This document shows, in pieces, positions 1 through 8,304 of a stretch of DNA of 64,000 nucleotides; the first letter of the stretch is position 1; each line of letters begins with the position of its first letter. This DNA comes from Verrucomicrobiaceae bacterium (GTDB taxonomy: Bacteria; Verrucomicrobiota; Verrucomicrobiia; Verrucomicrobiales; Verrucomicrobiaceae): NCBI GenBank assembly GCA_016795465.1, contig JAEUHK010000046.1, forward strand, positions 1 through 64,000, written 5' to 3'. Below the pieces are notes generated by a model. That model did not search any database, was not told the DNA's origin, and saw only the letters and a list, made by a program, of their open reading frames with translations. The position numbers and the translations under genes are program-made.

Positions 1-87
1 TTCTTTGCCATGAAGCGTCATCTGCGACCGGCGCAGGCACGCAAACTCGTCGAATGGACTCATGATAGCCTCGCCCGCGAGCACTGA
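1..87 (+). CDS. 3' end of an unidentified gene (partial)
   Basis: Reading from base 1 in frame 1 gives 28 residues without a stop, ending KLVEWTHDSLAREH at a TGA that overlaps the start of the sigma-factor gene by 26 bases. A basic, helical tail upstream of an ECF sigma gene could be the end of a small periplasmic sensor of the CnrX/Spy type (inference, weak). Frame 3 is also open and ends at a TGA at 63-65, giving an ATGA junction with the sigma start; I cannot decide between the two frames from so little sequence. Confidence 0.3.
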   Translation, partial: FFAMKRHLRPAQARKLVEWTHDSLAREH

Positions 88-673
88 CCTCCTGCTGCCC
101 GCGGCGGACGTGTCATCGTCGCCGGACATCGAGCAGGAAAAAATCCTCGCCGCGCAGGCAGGGGACACGGTCGCGTTTGAATGGCTCGTGCGGCAGCACG
201 AAGCAAGGTTGCTCGGCTTTTGCCGTCGCTGGCTGCGCTGCGAGGAAGATGCCCGCGAGGCCTGCCAGGATGCCTTTGTGCGTGCGTGGCAGGCGCTGCC
301 AGAGTTTGAGAGCCGTGCGAAGTTTTCGACGTGGCTGTATCAAATCGCCCTCAATGCCTGCCGGGATCGTGCGAAGGCCAAAACGACTCGTCAACGCGAC
401 AGCACCGTGACACTCGACGAGATGCCGGATGCTCCCGCCTGCCCCAAACTCTCGCCCGACACCGGTGCCGAATGGCGTGGCGAGCTCGACAAGCTCCAGC
501 GCGGTCTCGCCCTGCTGCCCGAGAAGCTCCGCGCCGCCCTCATCCTCGTGACCATGGAAGGCCTCAGCCAAAAAGAATGCGCCGACGTGCTCGGCTGCTC
601 CATCCGCGGCGTCGAAGGCCGCGTCCACCGCGCCCGCCAGATGCTGTTGGAATGGTGGGAGGAGGAGAGGTAG
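62..673 (+). CDS. ECF-type RNA polymerase sigma factor
   Basis: A 203-residue sigma-70 family protein that would direct RNA polymerase to a small regulon. Region 2 lies at about residues 37-104 (core ACQDAFVRAWQALPEF and FSTWLYQIALNACRDRAK, the -10 recognition and core-binding helices). Region 4 lies at about 145-200 (LPEKLRAALILVTMEGLS then a helix-turn-helix and VEGRVHRARQMLLE). Regions 1 and 3 are absent, as in ECF sigmas. The first ~35 residues are a low-complexity leader, so a later start is possible. A TonB-dependent receptor gene follows after 60 bp on the same strand, which suggests the receptor is its target or partner. No FecR-type anti-sigma gene is visible; an anti-sigma could lie upstream of the window. 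Confidence 0.93.
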   Translation: MIASPASTDLLLPAADVSSSPDIEQEKILAAQAGDTVAFEWLVRQHEARLLGFCRRWLRCEEDAREACQDAFVRAWQALPEFESRAKFSTWLYQIALNACRDRAKAKTTRQRDSTVTLDEMPDAPACPKLSPDTGAEWRGELDKLQRGLALLPEKLRAALILVTMEGLSQKECADVLGCSIRGVEGRVHRARQMLLEWWEEER

Positions 674-733
674 TCACGAGAGGCATCAAAGGCATTTTGT
701 GGGCTCCGCCCTTCGAGGTCGTCACATCCCACG

Positions 734-2800
734 ATGACCTCCCGACCTCTCTTTTGCCTCTCGTTCCTGCTTTCACTACCGTTGTCGGCTCAAACAGTCG
801 CGGAAAGTGTCACGGAGCTTCAGGAAGTCGTCATCGAAGGCAAGGCGGAGTCGCTGCTGGGGATCGCCACGTCGGCGTCGAAGGGGCAGACGAATGCGAA
901 GGAGTTGATGGAGCGGCCGTTTTCGCGGCGGGGCGAGCTTTTGGAGAGCGTGCCGGGCCTCATCGTGACGCAGCACAGTGGCGATGGGAAGGCGAACCAG
1001 TATTTCCTCCGCGGCACGAACCTCGATCACGGCACGGACTTCGCCATCTACGTCGATGGCATGCCGGTGAACTTCCGCACGCATGCGCATGGCCAGGGCT
1101 ACGCGGACCTGAACTTCATCATCCCGGAGCTGGTGGGCGAGCTGGAATACTGGAAGGGCAATTACTACGCGCAGCATGGCGATCTCAGCAGCACCGGCGC
1201 AGCGAGGTTCAAGCTCGTGGATTCGCTGCCTCAGGGCATTCTCTCCACGACGTGGGGCGAGTATGAGTACACCCGCACTTTGATCGCCGATAGCATTCAA
1301 GCGGGCGCGGGCATGCTCACCGCGGCCATCGAGCATCAATTCTACAACGGCCCGTGGGACCTGCCCTCCGATGCACGACGCTGGAACGGCCTGCTGCGCT
1401 GGCATTGGGAAGACTCGCGTGATCGCATCAACGTGACACTCATGGGCTACAAAGGCGACTGGATGAGCACCGACCAGGTGCCGCAGCGGGCGCTCGATGC
1501 GGGCCTCATCGGTCGCTACGGCAACATGGACCCCACCGATGGTGGCAACTCGCAGCGCTACAGCCTCAGCTTCGATTGGGAACGCCGTGAAGGCCGCACC
1601 ACGACGCGAGCCAATGCCTACGCGGGTTACTACGACCTCGATCTCTTCTCAAACTTCACCTACTTCAAGGACAGCATCGCGCGTGGTGACACGCTGGGCG
1701 ATCAGTTTGAGCAGAAGGACGGCCGCTGGTTTGTCGGCGCGGGCATTTCGCGGGACTGGCGCTTCGACGCGCTCGGTCATGAGCAGCGGCTGACGATCGG
1801 CTTTGCCACGCACCACGACTTCATCAACGCGCTCGGCCTTTACAACACCTCCGCCCGCCAGCGCTGGAACACCGTGCGCCAGGACGACATCTACCAGGCC
1901 ACCTACGGCCTCTACACGGAGCTCGAATTCAAGCCGGTGTCGTGGTTCCGCGTCATCCCCGGCCTGCGGGCGGACCTATTCCACTTCAACTCCCGCAATG
2001 GCAGCCTGCAGGACAACAATGGCAACCTCACCAAAGGCATCGTCAGCCCGAAGCTGGCCATGGTCTTCGGTCCGTGGGCCAAGACGGAGCTGTATCTGAA
2101 TGCGGGCCTCGGCTTTCACTCGAACGACACCCGCGGTGTGACCATCATGACTGATCCCTCCACCGGCCTGCCCGCGGATCGCGTCGATCCGATTGCCCGC
2201 ACCTACGGCGCGGAGTTTGGCATCCGGAATGAATCCATCTCGAAGATGGTGAACACTCTCTCCTTCTGGTGGCTGCGCAGTGACTCGGAGCTGCTCTATG
2301 TCGGCGATGCCGGCACCACCGAGCCCGGGCCCGGCAGTGACCGCCTCGGCATCGAGCTGGCCAGCTACTGGCGGCCCACCGAATGGGCCATGGCCGACCT
2401 GGAGGCCACCTGGACCTGGGCGCACCTGCGCACCGCCAACCCTCCCAGCGCTTCCATCCCCGGCAGCATCCCCTATTCGCTGAACGCCGGCTTCACGCTC
2501 GGCCGCGAGGAAGGCTTGTTTGGCTCCCTGCGAGCACGCTACTTCGGTCCGCGACCCCTCACCGAAGACTACGCCGACATCCGCGCCCGCGATTCTCTCC
2601 AAGTGAACGCCCGCGTCGGCTACCGTCGCAAAAACTGGGAAGTCGCCCTCGAATGCCTCAACCTCCTCAACCGCGCCGACAACGACATCGCCTACTCCTA
2701 CGAAAGCCAGCTCGCCACCGAAGCCGCTACGGTCGAGGATCGTCATGTGCATCCGATTGAGCCACGCATGCTCCGGGTGTCAGTGACGTGGCGGTTTTGA
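734..2800 (+). CDS. TonB-dependent outer-membrane receptor
   Basis: A 688-residue outer-membrane receptor for TonB-driven uptake of a ligand that the sequence does not reveal. Residues 1-20 are a signal peptide ending LPLSAQT. A TonB-box-like stretch (ELQEVVIEG, about 28-36) precedes the plug domain (about 40-165, with VPGLIVTQHSGDGKANQYFLRG and IYVDGMPVN). The rest is a 22-strand-type barrel of alternating aromatic/polar strands closing with a C-terminal phenylalanine (VSVTWRF), the usual outer-membrane insertion signature. There is no N-terminal STN signalling domain, so it is not a FecA-type transducer even though it sits 60 bp behind an ECF sigma gene. The His-rich plug segment (NFRTHAHGQGY) and the C-terminal DRHVHPIEPR are compatible with a metal or metallophore ligand, but this is inference. 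Confidence 0.93.
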   Translation: MTSRPLFCLSFLLSLPLSAQTVAESVTELQEVVIEGKAESLLGIATSASKGQTNAKELMERPFSRRGELLESVPGLIVTQHSGDGKANQYFLRGTNLDHGTDFAIYVDGMPVNFRTHAHGQGYADLNFIIPELVGELEYWKGNYYAQHGDLSSTGAARFKLVDSLPQGILSTTWGEYEYTRTLIADSIQAGAGMLTAAIEHQFYNGPWDLPSDARRWNGLLRWHWEDSRDRINVTLMGYKGDWMSTDQVPQRALDAGLIGRYGNMDPTDGGNSQRYSLSFDWERREGRTTTRANAYAGYYDLDLFSNFTYFKDSIARGDTLGDQFEQKDGRWFVGAGISRDWRFDALGHEQRLTIGFATHHDFINALGLYNTSARQRWNTVRQDDIYQATYGLYTELEFKPVSWFRVIPGLRADLFHFNSRNGSLQDNNGNLTKGIVSPKLAMVFGPWAKTELYLNAGLGFHSNDTRGVTIMTDPSTGLPADRVDPIARTYGAEFGIRNESISKMVNTLSFWWLRSDSELLYVGDAGTTEPGPGSDRLGIELASYWRPTEWAMADLEATWTWAHLRTANPPSASIPGSIPYSLNAGFTLGREEGLFGSLRARYFGPRPLTEDYADIRARDSLQVNARVGYRRKNWEVALECLNLLNRADNDIAYSYESQLATEAATVEDRHVHPIEPRMLRVSVTWRF

Positions 2801-2878
2801 GGAGAGACGCGGCGGCAAGCTTATGAATCAAACCAGCCAAGGCAGTAAAGCACTCCAAAGTGCCTCGATGTGAAGAGC

Positions 2879-3301
2879 TTATTGGATGTTTGTTTGCCTG
2901 ACAGACTTTGCGACAACAAACCCTTCCATTCCGTAGCTTGATCCGATCCTATAAACGCAGAGTTGATGTCGCCTCACAAGCCCTGCCAAGGAATCATCCT
3001 GCTTTTCGAGGCGAGGCCATCCGTAGTTTCGAAGTCGCTCAAAAACGCCAGCAAACTCATGCTCCACTTGTCCGAGGCTCACCTCCTCAATGTCGAAAAT
3101 GATGTTTCCCTCTTGGACCGACTCCAAGTGGTGGCACCAAACTCCTTCGAAAACGATATCGCTTTGCCTACCTTCCTTCTCCGATCCACACGGGTATTCA
3201 GTTTCGAGGACTAGCTGGCGCCTGACTCCCGAAAATCGATATCCCCTGCAAATATTGTCGTGAACTGAAAGCATTCTGTTGGAGCACAATTGTTCATACA
3301 T
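2879..3301 (-). CDS. Small hypothetical protein
   Basis: A 140-residue acidic protein with no signal peptide or membrane segment. Its composition looks like real coding sequence (LVLETEYPCGSEKEGRQ, NIIFDIEEVSLGQVEHEF, FERLRNYGWP, YRIGSSYGMEGFVVAKSV). I cannot name a family. The start chosen is MYEQLC; a second Met ten codons in (MLSVHD) is possible. A 44-codon minus-strand reading frame ends 22 bases upstream, and the two may form a short operon or be halves of one broken gene. No recognisable partner lies downstream. Confidence 0.6.
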   Translation of the reverse strand: MYEQLCSNRMLSVHDNICRGYRFSGVRRQLVLETEYPCGSEKEGRQSDIVFEGVWCHHLESVQEGNIIFDIEEVSLGQVEHEFAGVFERLRNYGWPRLEKQDDSLAGLVRRHQLCVYRIGSSYGMEGFVVAKSVRQTNIQ

Positions 3302-3323
3302 TGGTTCTGGCTAATCGAGCCAG

Positions 3324-3458
3324 TCAAAAATCGAAAAGTGCGTTCTCGTATAGAATCAGGTTCATTTCCGGGCGAATCGGCGAAGCAAAGTTGTCCTCTA
3401 GCTCCGCGAGAGGAACGAGACGCGTGGGAGGCTCTGAGATAACCAAGCTCCAAGGCAT
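3324..3458 (-). CDS. Possible 44-residue gene or gene remnant
   Basis: ATG at 3456-3458, preceded by a purine-rich GGCAGGGAA that can act as a ribosome binding site. The product (begins MPWSLVISEPPTRLVPL, ends LYENALFDF) reads like genuine protein rather than antisense noise. It ends 22 bases before the start of the next minus-strand gene in a different frame. Directly upstream lies a patchwork of short inverted repeats (3479-3648), so this could be the intact remainder of a gene whose 5' part was displaced. Dropping one T from the TTTTT run near the stop only extends it by a few residues, so a simple frameshift joining both frames is not obvious. Confidence 0.35.
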   Translation of the reverse strand: MPWSLVISEPPTRLVPLAELEDNFASPIRPEMNLILYENALFDF

Positions 3459-3478
3459 TTCCCTGCCTTGCTCACACG

Positions 3479-3505
3479 CCTCTTTGCCGCAGAGGGGCAA
3501 AGAGG
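3479..3505. repeat. Hairpin in a repeat-rich spacer
   Basis: Perfect 10-bp inverted repeat (CCTCTTTGCC at 3479-3488 and GGCAAAGAGG at 3496-3505) with a 7-base loop. Neither side is followed by a T-run, so it is not a convincing terminator. The following CCTCTCTGCGCTCT/CCTCTGCTCCTCTGCGG stretch to about 3580 has the look of a dispersed intergenic repeat. The 3302-3699 spacer otherwise holds only the small frame at 3324-3458 and the hairpin at 3630-3648. Confidence 0.6.
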
Positions 3506-3629
3506 CAGAGGACACCAAGATTTCCTTTTGCCTTCCTCTCTGCGCTCTCGGCTCCTCTGCTCCTCTGCGGCGAAACCGTGGACGGGTGCGGACTGCGAGC
3601 GGTTGAGGTGTAAGCGAAAGCGTTTCGCT

Positions 3630-3648
3630 CATCTTGCGGAGCAAGATG
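3630..3648. repeat. Short perfect hairpin
   Basis: CATCTTGC (3630-3637) and GCAAGATG (3641-3648) form an 8-bp stem with a GGA loop about 50 bases beyond the stop codon of the radical SAM gene. The minus-strand side has no T-tract after the stem. It may assist termination or belong to the same dispersed repeat mosaic as 3479-3580. Confidence 0.5.
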
Positions 3649-3699
3649 GCTACTTTGCTGGCGCGTGGTTCGGAGGCTGGGATGGGTTTCGAACCCAAC

Positions 3700-4920
3700 T
3701 CAGCTCACCAAGCTCATCTCGACCTGGCGTTCCTGATCGTTGAGGTAGCAGCCGGGATCGCTGCCCCAAAGCGTGCCGCCATTGCCGTAGGCGGCGCGGG
3801 TGCGGAAGCCGCCGCCGCAGATCTTGAACCAGCGGCAGTTCGCGCAGGGGCCGACCATGCGGGCCTGGCGCTCCTCCTGCGTGAGGGTGCCGATGGAGCG
3901 GATGTCGCCGAGGGTGTCGGCGCTGGCGGCGTTTTGACCGTCCCAGATCTGGGAGAAGGGCTGGAGCTTCACATTGCCGAGCGTGATGTCCTGCCAGAAC
4001 TGGTCGGGATGCACATTGCCCTGCGTGTCGATGTTCGCGATGCCGCGGCCGGAGCTGTTCGCGCCGCCGCCGTTCCAGGAGAGCAGGCGACGCGCCTCAT
4101 CGAAGTTCGGGTGGCTCTCACGCTGCATGCGCAGGAGCAAATACGCGCCGTCCGCCGGCTGCGCCACGGTGAGCAGCTCGCGGTTGACGCCCTGGCGGCC
4201 CCAGGCCTCGACACGGGCGATGAGGGTGTCGAGCGCATGGCGTGACTCATCCGGCGTGAGCACTTGCAACGAGGCGCCGCGACCCGCGGGCACGAGGTGG
4301 TAGAAGCACACACGCTGAATCTGCTCCTCCTCGATGAAGTCGAGGATGCGCTCGATGTTTTCCACGTTGTGTCGGGTCAAAGTGAGGCGCAAGCCGGTCT
4401 TCTGGCCGACCTCATGACAGGCACGGAAGCCACGCACGGCGGCATCGAAGGCACCTTCCTTGCGGCGGAACTCATCGTGCACCTTGCCGATGCCATCGAG
4501 CGAGATGCCCACGTAGGCGACGTTCGCTTTTTTCAGCAGCGCGGCCTTCTCCGGCGTGATGAGCGTGCCGTTGGTGGAGATGGTGAGCTTCAGCCCGGCG
4601 GACGAGGCCTTCTCCACGAGGTCGAAGAAGCGCGGATGCACGAGCGGCTCGCCGCCGGAGAGCAGCAGCGAGGGCACCTGGTAGGCGGCGAGGTCGGATA
4701 CGACGGACTCCATCTGCTCCCACGTCAGCTCGCCGGGATAGCCCATGGCCTGCGAATCGGAGTAGCAGTGCACGCAGCGCAAGTTGCAGGTGCGGGTGAT
4801 GTTCCAGACGGTGATGGGCTTGCGGCTGGTGGCACTGTGCTGGGCCTTGTGGCCGGTGCCGTAACGAAGGCCGTCCGCAGGCTGCGCGGCGCCGGTCCAG
4901 AGTTTGGTGAGGTTGATCAT
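3700..4920 (-). CDS. Radical SAM/SPASM enzyme, NirJ/AhbC-like
   Basis: A 406-residue radical S-adenosylmethionine enzyme with a C-terminal SPASM-like cysteine domain. The [4Fe-4S] motif CNLRCVHC has cysteines at 45, 49 and 52; the SAM-binding GGEP is at 89-92. The C-terminal cluster region runs from CANCRWFKICGGGFRTRA to DPGCY. The opening MINLTKLWTG, the VHPDQFW stretch and the C-terminal signature match the NirJ/AhbC branch, which removes side chains from (didecarboxy)siroheme in the alternative heme or heme d1 pathway (family knowledge). Specific assignment to 12,18-didecarboxysiroheme deacetylase is inference, because no ahbA/B/D or nir genes are nearby. The gene is monocistronic, divergent from the DUF1080 gene. 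Confidence 0.85.
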   Translation of the reverse strand: MINLTKLWTGAAQPADGLRYGTGHKAQHSATSRKPITVWNITRTCNLRCVHCYSDSQAMGYPGELTWEQMESVVSDLAAYQVPSLLLSGGEPLVHPRFFDLVEKASSAGLKLTISTNGTLITPEKAALLKKANVAYVGISLDGIGKVHDEFRRKEGAFDAAVRGFRACHEVGQKTGLRLTLTRHNVENIERILDFIEEEQIQRVCFYHLVPAGRGASLQVLTPDESRHALDTLIARVEAWGRQGVNRELLTVAQPADGAYLLLRMQRESHPNFDEARRLLSWNGGGANSSGRGIANIDTQGNVHPDQFWQDITLGNVKLQPFSQIWDGQNAASADTLGDIRSIGTLTQEERQARMVGPCANCRWFKICGGGFRTRAAYGNGGTLWGSDPGCYLNDQERQVEMSLVS

Positions 4921-5054
4921 AACAGGTGGGTGAAGAGGTGCGCATCATAACGCCCCCTCCCCCGCCCTGTCGGTGCCGTGCCTGCCGAAGGCTGCGCCGA
5001 TTTTGTCGCGGTGGGAAGGCGAGGCACGGAAGACTCCCGCGTCCCGTCTCGTTC

Positions 5055-5696
5055 ATGCTCACGATGAAACACCTCGCTCTCTTTTGCCTCCTGCTTCTCT
5101 CCACCTCCGCTTTCGCCCAACACCCGGCGGCCGATGACGCGGGCTTTGTGCCGCTTTTCAATGGCAAAGACCTCACCGGCTGGAAAACGACTGGCAACTG
5201 GCTTGTCGAGGCCGATGGCAGTGTCTCGCTGCATCCGCGTGAAGGCGAGAAGGGCTGGAAACGCTTCGATGCCTACATCGCCACCGAGAAGCTGTATGGC
5301 GACTTCGTGCTGGACCTGGAATTCAAGATCAACGCCAAGGGCAACAGCGGCGTCTTCATGCGCGTGGCGGACATGAAGGAGCCAGTGAAAACCGGCTTCG
5401 AGGTGCAGATCCTCGACACCTACGGCCTCGCGAAGCCCGGCCACCACGACTGCGGTGGCATCGTCCACGGCACCGGCCCGTCCAAAAACATGGTCAAACC
5501 CGCTGGCGAGTGGAATCGCTACACCATCACCGTCCAAGGCCGCAGCGTGAAGGTCGTCTTCAACGGCGAGCAAGTCATCGACACCACCCTCGAAGCCATG
5601 AACATGGCCGACCGCCCCGCTCTCGGCCACATCGCTTTCCAGGACGAGGCGCTGCGCGTGTGGTATCGCAACGTGCGGATCAAGGAGCTGAAGTAG
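5055..5696 (+). CDS. Secreted DUF1080 (3-keto-disaccharide hydrolase-like) protein
   Basis: About 213 residues. A signal peptide (MKHLALFCLLLLSTSAFAQ, from the second Met at 5064) is followed by one DUF1080 domain, a concanavalin-like beta sandwich. Diagnostic segments are FVPLFNGKDLTGWKTTGNW near the N-terminus, NSGVFMRVADMKEP in the middle and the closing GHIAFQDEALRVWYRNVRIKEL. Members are abundant in Planctomycetes and Verrucomicrobia; some hydrolyse 3-keto-glycosides in the periplasm (family knowledge). The open frame extends upstream to 4926, but the added residues are proline/arginine-rich and would bury the signal peptide, so I place the start at 5055 or 5064. Confidence 0.9.
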   Translation: MLTMKHLALFCLLLLSTSAFAQHPAADDAGFVPLFNGKDLTGWKTTGNWLVEADGSVSLHPREGEKGWKRFDAYIATEKLYGDFVLDLEFKINAKGNSGVFMRVADMKEPVKTGFEVQILDTYGLAKPGHHDCGGIVHGTGPSKNMVKPAGEWNRYTITVQGRSVKVVFNGEQVIDTTLEAMNMADRPALGHIAFQDEALRVWYRNVRIKELK

Positions 5697-5829
5697 GCCT
5701 TCGGAGGCCGCCCGCCCTTGGCATGGACTTTCCCGCTTCTAGGAGGCAAAACGGCCTGCCGGGGCAAGAATGCCCATCGCTTGTCGTATTCGCCGCTGAT
5801 TTTGAGCTAACCTACACCCCTCGCACGTC

Positions 5830-7299
5830 ATGTTCCGCATCCCTGGAGTCCCCGGCAAAGACCTTTGTGACAACCACCTCGGCAGCAGCCGTCGCGACAT
5901 TTTGCGCGTCGGTGGCGCGGGCATCATGGGCCTCACTTTGAACAACATCCTCCGCGGTCAGGCTATGGCCAACACCTCGCCGAATGCAGGCCGCGCTGGC
6001 TGGGGCAAAGCGAAGCACGTCCTCATGATCTACCTCCAGGGCGGCCCGTCGCACCTCGACCTGTGGGACCCGAAGGAAAACGTGCCGGACAAGGTGCGCT
6101 CCGCTTTCAAAACCATCCCGACGAAGATCCCCGGCAAGCATTTCACCGAGATCCTCCCGCAGCTCGCGAAGGTGAATGACAAGTTCACCATGATCAATTC
6201 GATGAGCTACACGCCAAACGGGCTCTTCAACCACACCGCCGCGATCTACCAGATCATGACCGGCTACACGACGGACAAGGTGAGCCCCTCCGGCCAGCTC
6301 GAACCGCCGAACGCCAAGGACTTCCCGAACTTCGGCAGCAACATCATCCGCCTCAAGCCGCCGCAGGAGCCCATGCTGCCCTTCGTGCAGCTCCCGCGTC
6401 CCTTGCAGGAGTCCAACGTCGTCGGCAAAGGCGGCGGCGCAGGCTTCCTCGGCAAGGCTTTCGATCCCTACACCCTCTTCCCCGATGGCGACGACCTCGA
6501 CATGGGCAAGATGGACCGCATCAAGATCGACGACCTGCAGCTCCGCCCCGACCTCTTCAGCGTGCGCCTCGAACGCCGCGCGAAGCTCCGCGATGCCATC
6601 AACGACCAGATGCCCGTCATCGAGGCCGCCACGAAGGACATGAGCCTCGACAGCTACTACAACCAGGCTTTGAACCTCATCTCCAGCGGCCGTGCCCGCG
6701 ATGCCTTCGCGCTCGACCGCGAACCTGAAAAACTCCGCGACCGCTACGGCCGCAACACCTTCGGTCAAAGCTGCCTCCTCGCCCGTCGCCTGCTCGAAGC
6801 CGGCACCCGCGTCGTCGAGGTCATCTGGCCCAAAGTCGCCAACTCCGACAATCACAGCTGGGACCACCACGTCGGCCTCACCGAGCGCATGAAGGGCAAA
6901 TCCGGCCCCATGCTCGATCAGGGCCTCAGCGCCCTCTTTGAAGACCTCGACGCCTCCGGCCTGCTCGATGAGACGCTCGTCGTCGCCCTCGGCGAATTCG
7001 GCCGCAGCCCTGAAAAAGGCGTCTCCACCTCTGGCAACGGCAACAGCGCCGACGGTCGCGACCACTGGCCTTACTGCTACACCGCTGTCATCGGCGGTGC
7101 CGGCATCAAGCGCGGCTACGTCCACGGCAAATCCGACAAAACCGGCTCCGCCCCCACCGAAGACGCCGTCCACCCGATGGAACTCCTCGCCACGATCTAC
7201 CACAGCGTCGGCATCGACCCCGAAACCATCGTTTACAACCACCTCAACCAGCCCCGCGAGCTGGTGAAGGCGAAACCGGTGACGAAGCTGTTTGCGTAA
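5830..7299 (+). CDS. DUF1501 domain protein, Tat-exported
   Basis: 489 residues. The N-terminus has a twin-arginine signal ([19 protein letters not shown], arginines 21-22). The body is a DUF1501 domain, an alkaline-phosphatase-superfamily relative found widely in PVC bacteria. Recognisable blocks are [20 protein letters not shown], the central [11 protein letters not shown] region, [11 protein letters not shown] and [10 protein letters not shown], and a terminal [21 protein letters not shown]1501 genes usually sit beside a DUF1549/DUF1553 gene; here the nearest one is 14.7 kb away at 21969. A strong terminator follows 28 bp after the stop. The enzymatic role is unproven in the family. Confidence 0.92.
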   Translation: MFRIPGVPGKDLCDNHLGSSRRDILRVGGAGIMGLTLNNILRGQAMANTSPNAGRAGWGKAKHVLMIYLQGGPSHLDLWDPKENVPDKVRSAFKTIPTKIPGKHFTEILPQLAKVNDKFTMINSMSYTPNGLFNHTAAIYQIMTGYTTDKVSPSGQLEPPNAKDFPNFGSNIIRLKPPQEPMLPFVQLPRPLQESNVVGKGGGAGFLGKAFDPYTLFPDGDDLDMGKMDRIKIDDLQLRPDLFSVRLERRAKLRDAINDQMPVIEAATKDMSLDSYYNQALNLISSGRARDAFALDREPEKLRDRYGRNTFGQSCLLARRLLEAGTRVVEVIWPKVANSDNHSWDHHVGLTERMKGKSGPMLDQGLSALFEDLDASGLLDETLVVALGEFGRSPEKGVSTSGNGNSADGRDHWPYCYTAVIGGAGIKRGYVHGKSDKTGSAPTEDAVHPMELLATIYHSVGIDPETIVYNHLNQPRELVKAKPVTKLFA

Positions 7300-7326
7300 C
7301 AGCAGGTCAAAACGTCAAAGTCTCGT

Positions 7327-7370
7327 CAAGGGGTCAAGAAGGCAGCTTCTTGACCCCTTGACCGTTTTTT
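7327..7370 (+). terminator. Rho-independent terminator after the DUF1501 gene
   Basis: A perfect 15-bp stem (CAAGGGGTCAAGAAG at 7327-7341 and its complement at 7346-7360) with a 4-base GCAG loop, followed by ACCG and six T's (7365-7370). It lies 28 bp past the stop of the DUF1501 gene and upstream of the next gene, so it separates two plus-strand transcription units. Confidence 0.85.
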
Positions 7371-7441
7371 GACGGCGAAGCCATCTTGACCTCTGCTCCA
7401 AAAACCCTTGGCACTTCGCCGTGCTTTCGACTTCATGACGC

Positions 7442-8236
7442 ATGTCTTCCATGCAGCTCACCTTTCTCGGCACCGGCACGTCCGTCGGCATCCCGGTGAT
7501 CGGCTGTGACTGCGCGGTGTGCCGCAGCACGGACCCGAAGGACAAACGACTGCGCAGCTCCGTTTACATTCAGACGCCGGAGTTTGCCTGGGTGGTGGAC
7601 ACGGGGCCGGATTTCCGGGCGCAGTGCCTGCGTGAAAACATCCGCCACCTCGACGCGGCGATTTTCACACATCCCCACATGGACCACCTCACCGGCTTCG
7701 ACGAGCTGCGCCGTTTCACGGTCGATGTGGATCAGTTCATGCCCATCTACGGCACGCCGGAGTGCCTCGCCGTGCTCGAGCGGATGTTCGAGTATGCCTT
7801 CAACGGCGAGAACCGTTACCGCGGCTACTTGAAGCCTTTTCCAAAGCCCATTCACGGCCCGTTTCACCTCGGTGAAACCACCGTCACACCGCTCCCAGTG
7901 CAACACGGCAAGGTGGTGACCATTGGCTACCTCTTCACCCGCGGCGGCAGGAAGCTCTGCGCCTACATCCCCGACGCGAAAACCATCAGCCCCGAGGCCA
8001 TGGAGCTCATCCGCGGCGTGGACACGCTCATCGTCGATGCCCTGCGCCACACGCCGCATCCCACGCACATGAACTTCGAGGAATCGCTGGCCGTCGTTAG
8101 CGAGCTAAAGCCACGCCAGACTTGGTTCACGCATTTGCAATGCGAGATCATGCACGCGGTCGAAGACCCGAAACTACCGCCGGGGGTCAATCTGGCCTTT
8201 GATGGCCTACAGCTTCGCTGGAATGACGAAGGCTGA
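7442..8236 (+). CDS. MBL-fold metallo-hydrolase, PhnP-like
   Basis: 264 residues. A metallo-beta-lactamase-fold hydrolase with the zinc motif HPHMDH at 77-82 and later ligands in LPVQHGKV and near the aspartate of IPDAK. The N-terminus (MQLTFLGTGTSVGIPVIGC) and the CDCAVC zinc-knuckle-like cysteines (22, 24, 27) followed by DKRLRSS are typical of the PhnP/phosphoribosyl-1,2-cyclic-phosphate phosphodiesterase branch. No phn genes are nearby, so it more likely acts on another cyclic phosphate (inference). The protein is cytoplasmic. Met-4 is an alternative start. Confidence 0.9.
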   Translation: MSSMQLTFLGTGTSVGIPVIGCDCAVCRSTDPKDKRLRSSVYIQTPEFAWVVDTGPDFRAQCLRENIRHLDAAIFTHPHMDHLTGFDELRRFTVDVDQFMPIYGTPECLAVLERMFEYAFNGENRYRGYLKPFPKPIHGPFHLGETTVTPLPVQHGKVVTIGYLFTRGGRKLCAYIPDAKTISPEAMELIRGVDTLIVDALRHTPHPTHMNFEESLAVVSELKPRQTWFTHLQCEIMHAVEDPKLPPGVNLAFDGLQLRWNDEG

Positions 8237-8304
8237 ATGACGAATGTCGAATGAACCACCATCGATGAAATGCTTTCGAGCCCTCTGGCTCGTCATTCGT
8301 CATT
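8236..8304. repeat. Inverted repeat AATGACGAATG overlapping a signal-peptide coding region
   Basis: Perfect 11-bp arms at 8236-8246 and 8294-8304 (CATTCGTCATT) across a 47-base centre. The same arm sequence occurs in a second, longer element at 32566-32692. The right arm is translated as part of the hydrophobic signal peptide of the TIGR03790 gene (LWLVIRHCL). Confidence 0.65.

Noticed and set aside
3655..3700. tRNA-like T-loop (GGTTTCGAACC) followed by CCA
   Set aside because: No matching acceptor, D or anticodon arms could be folded; the stretch belongs to the repeat patchwork.
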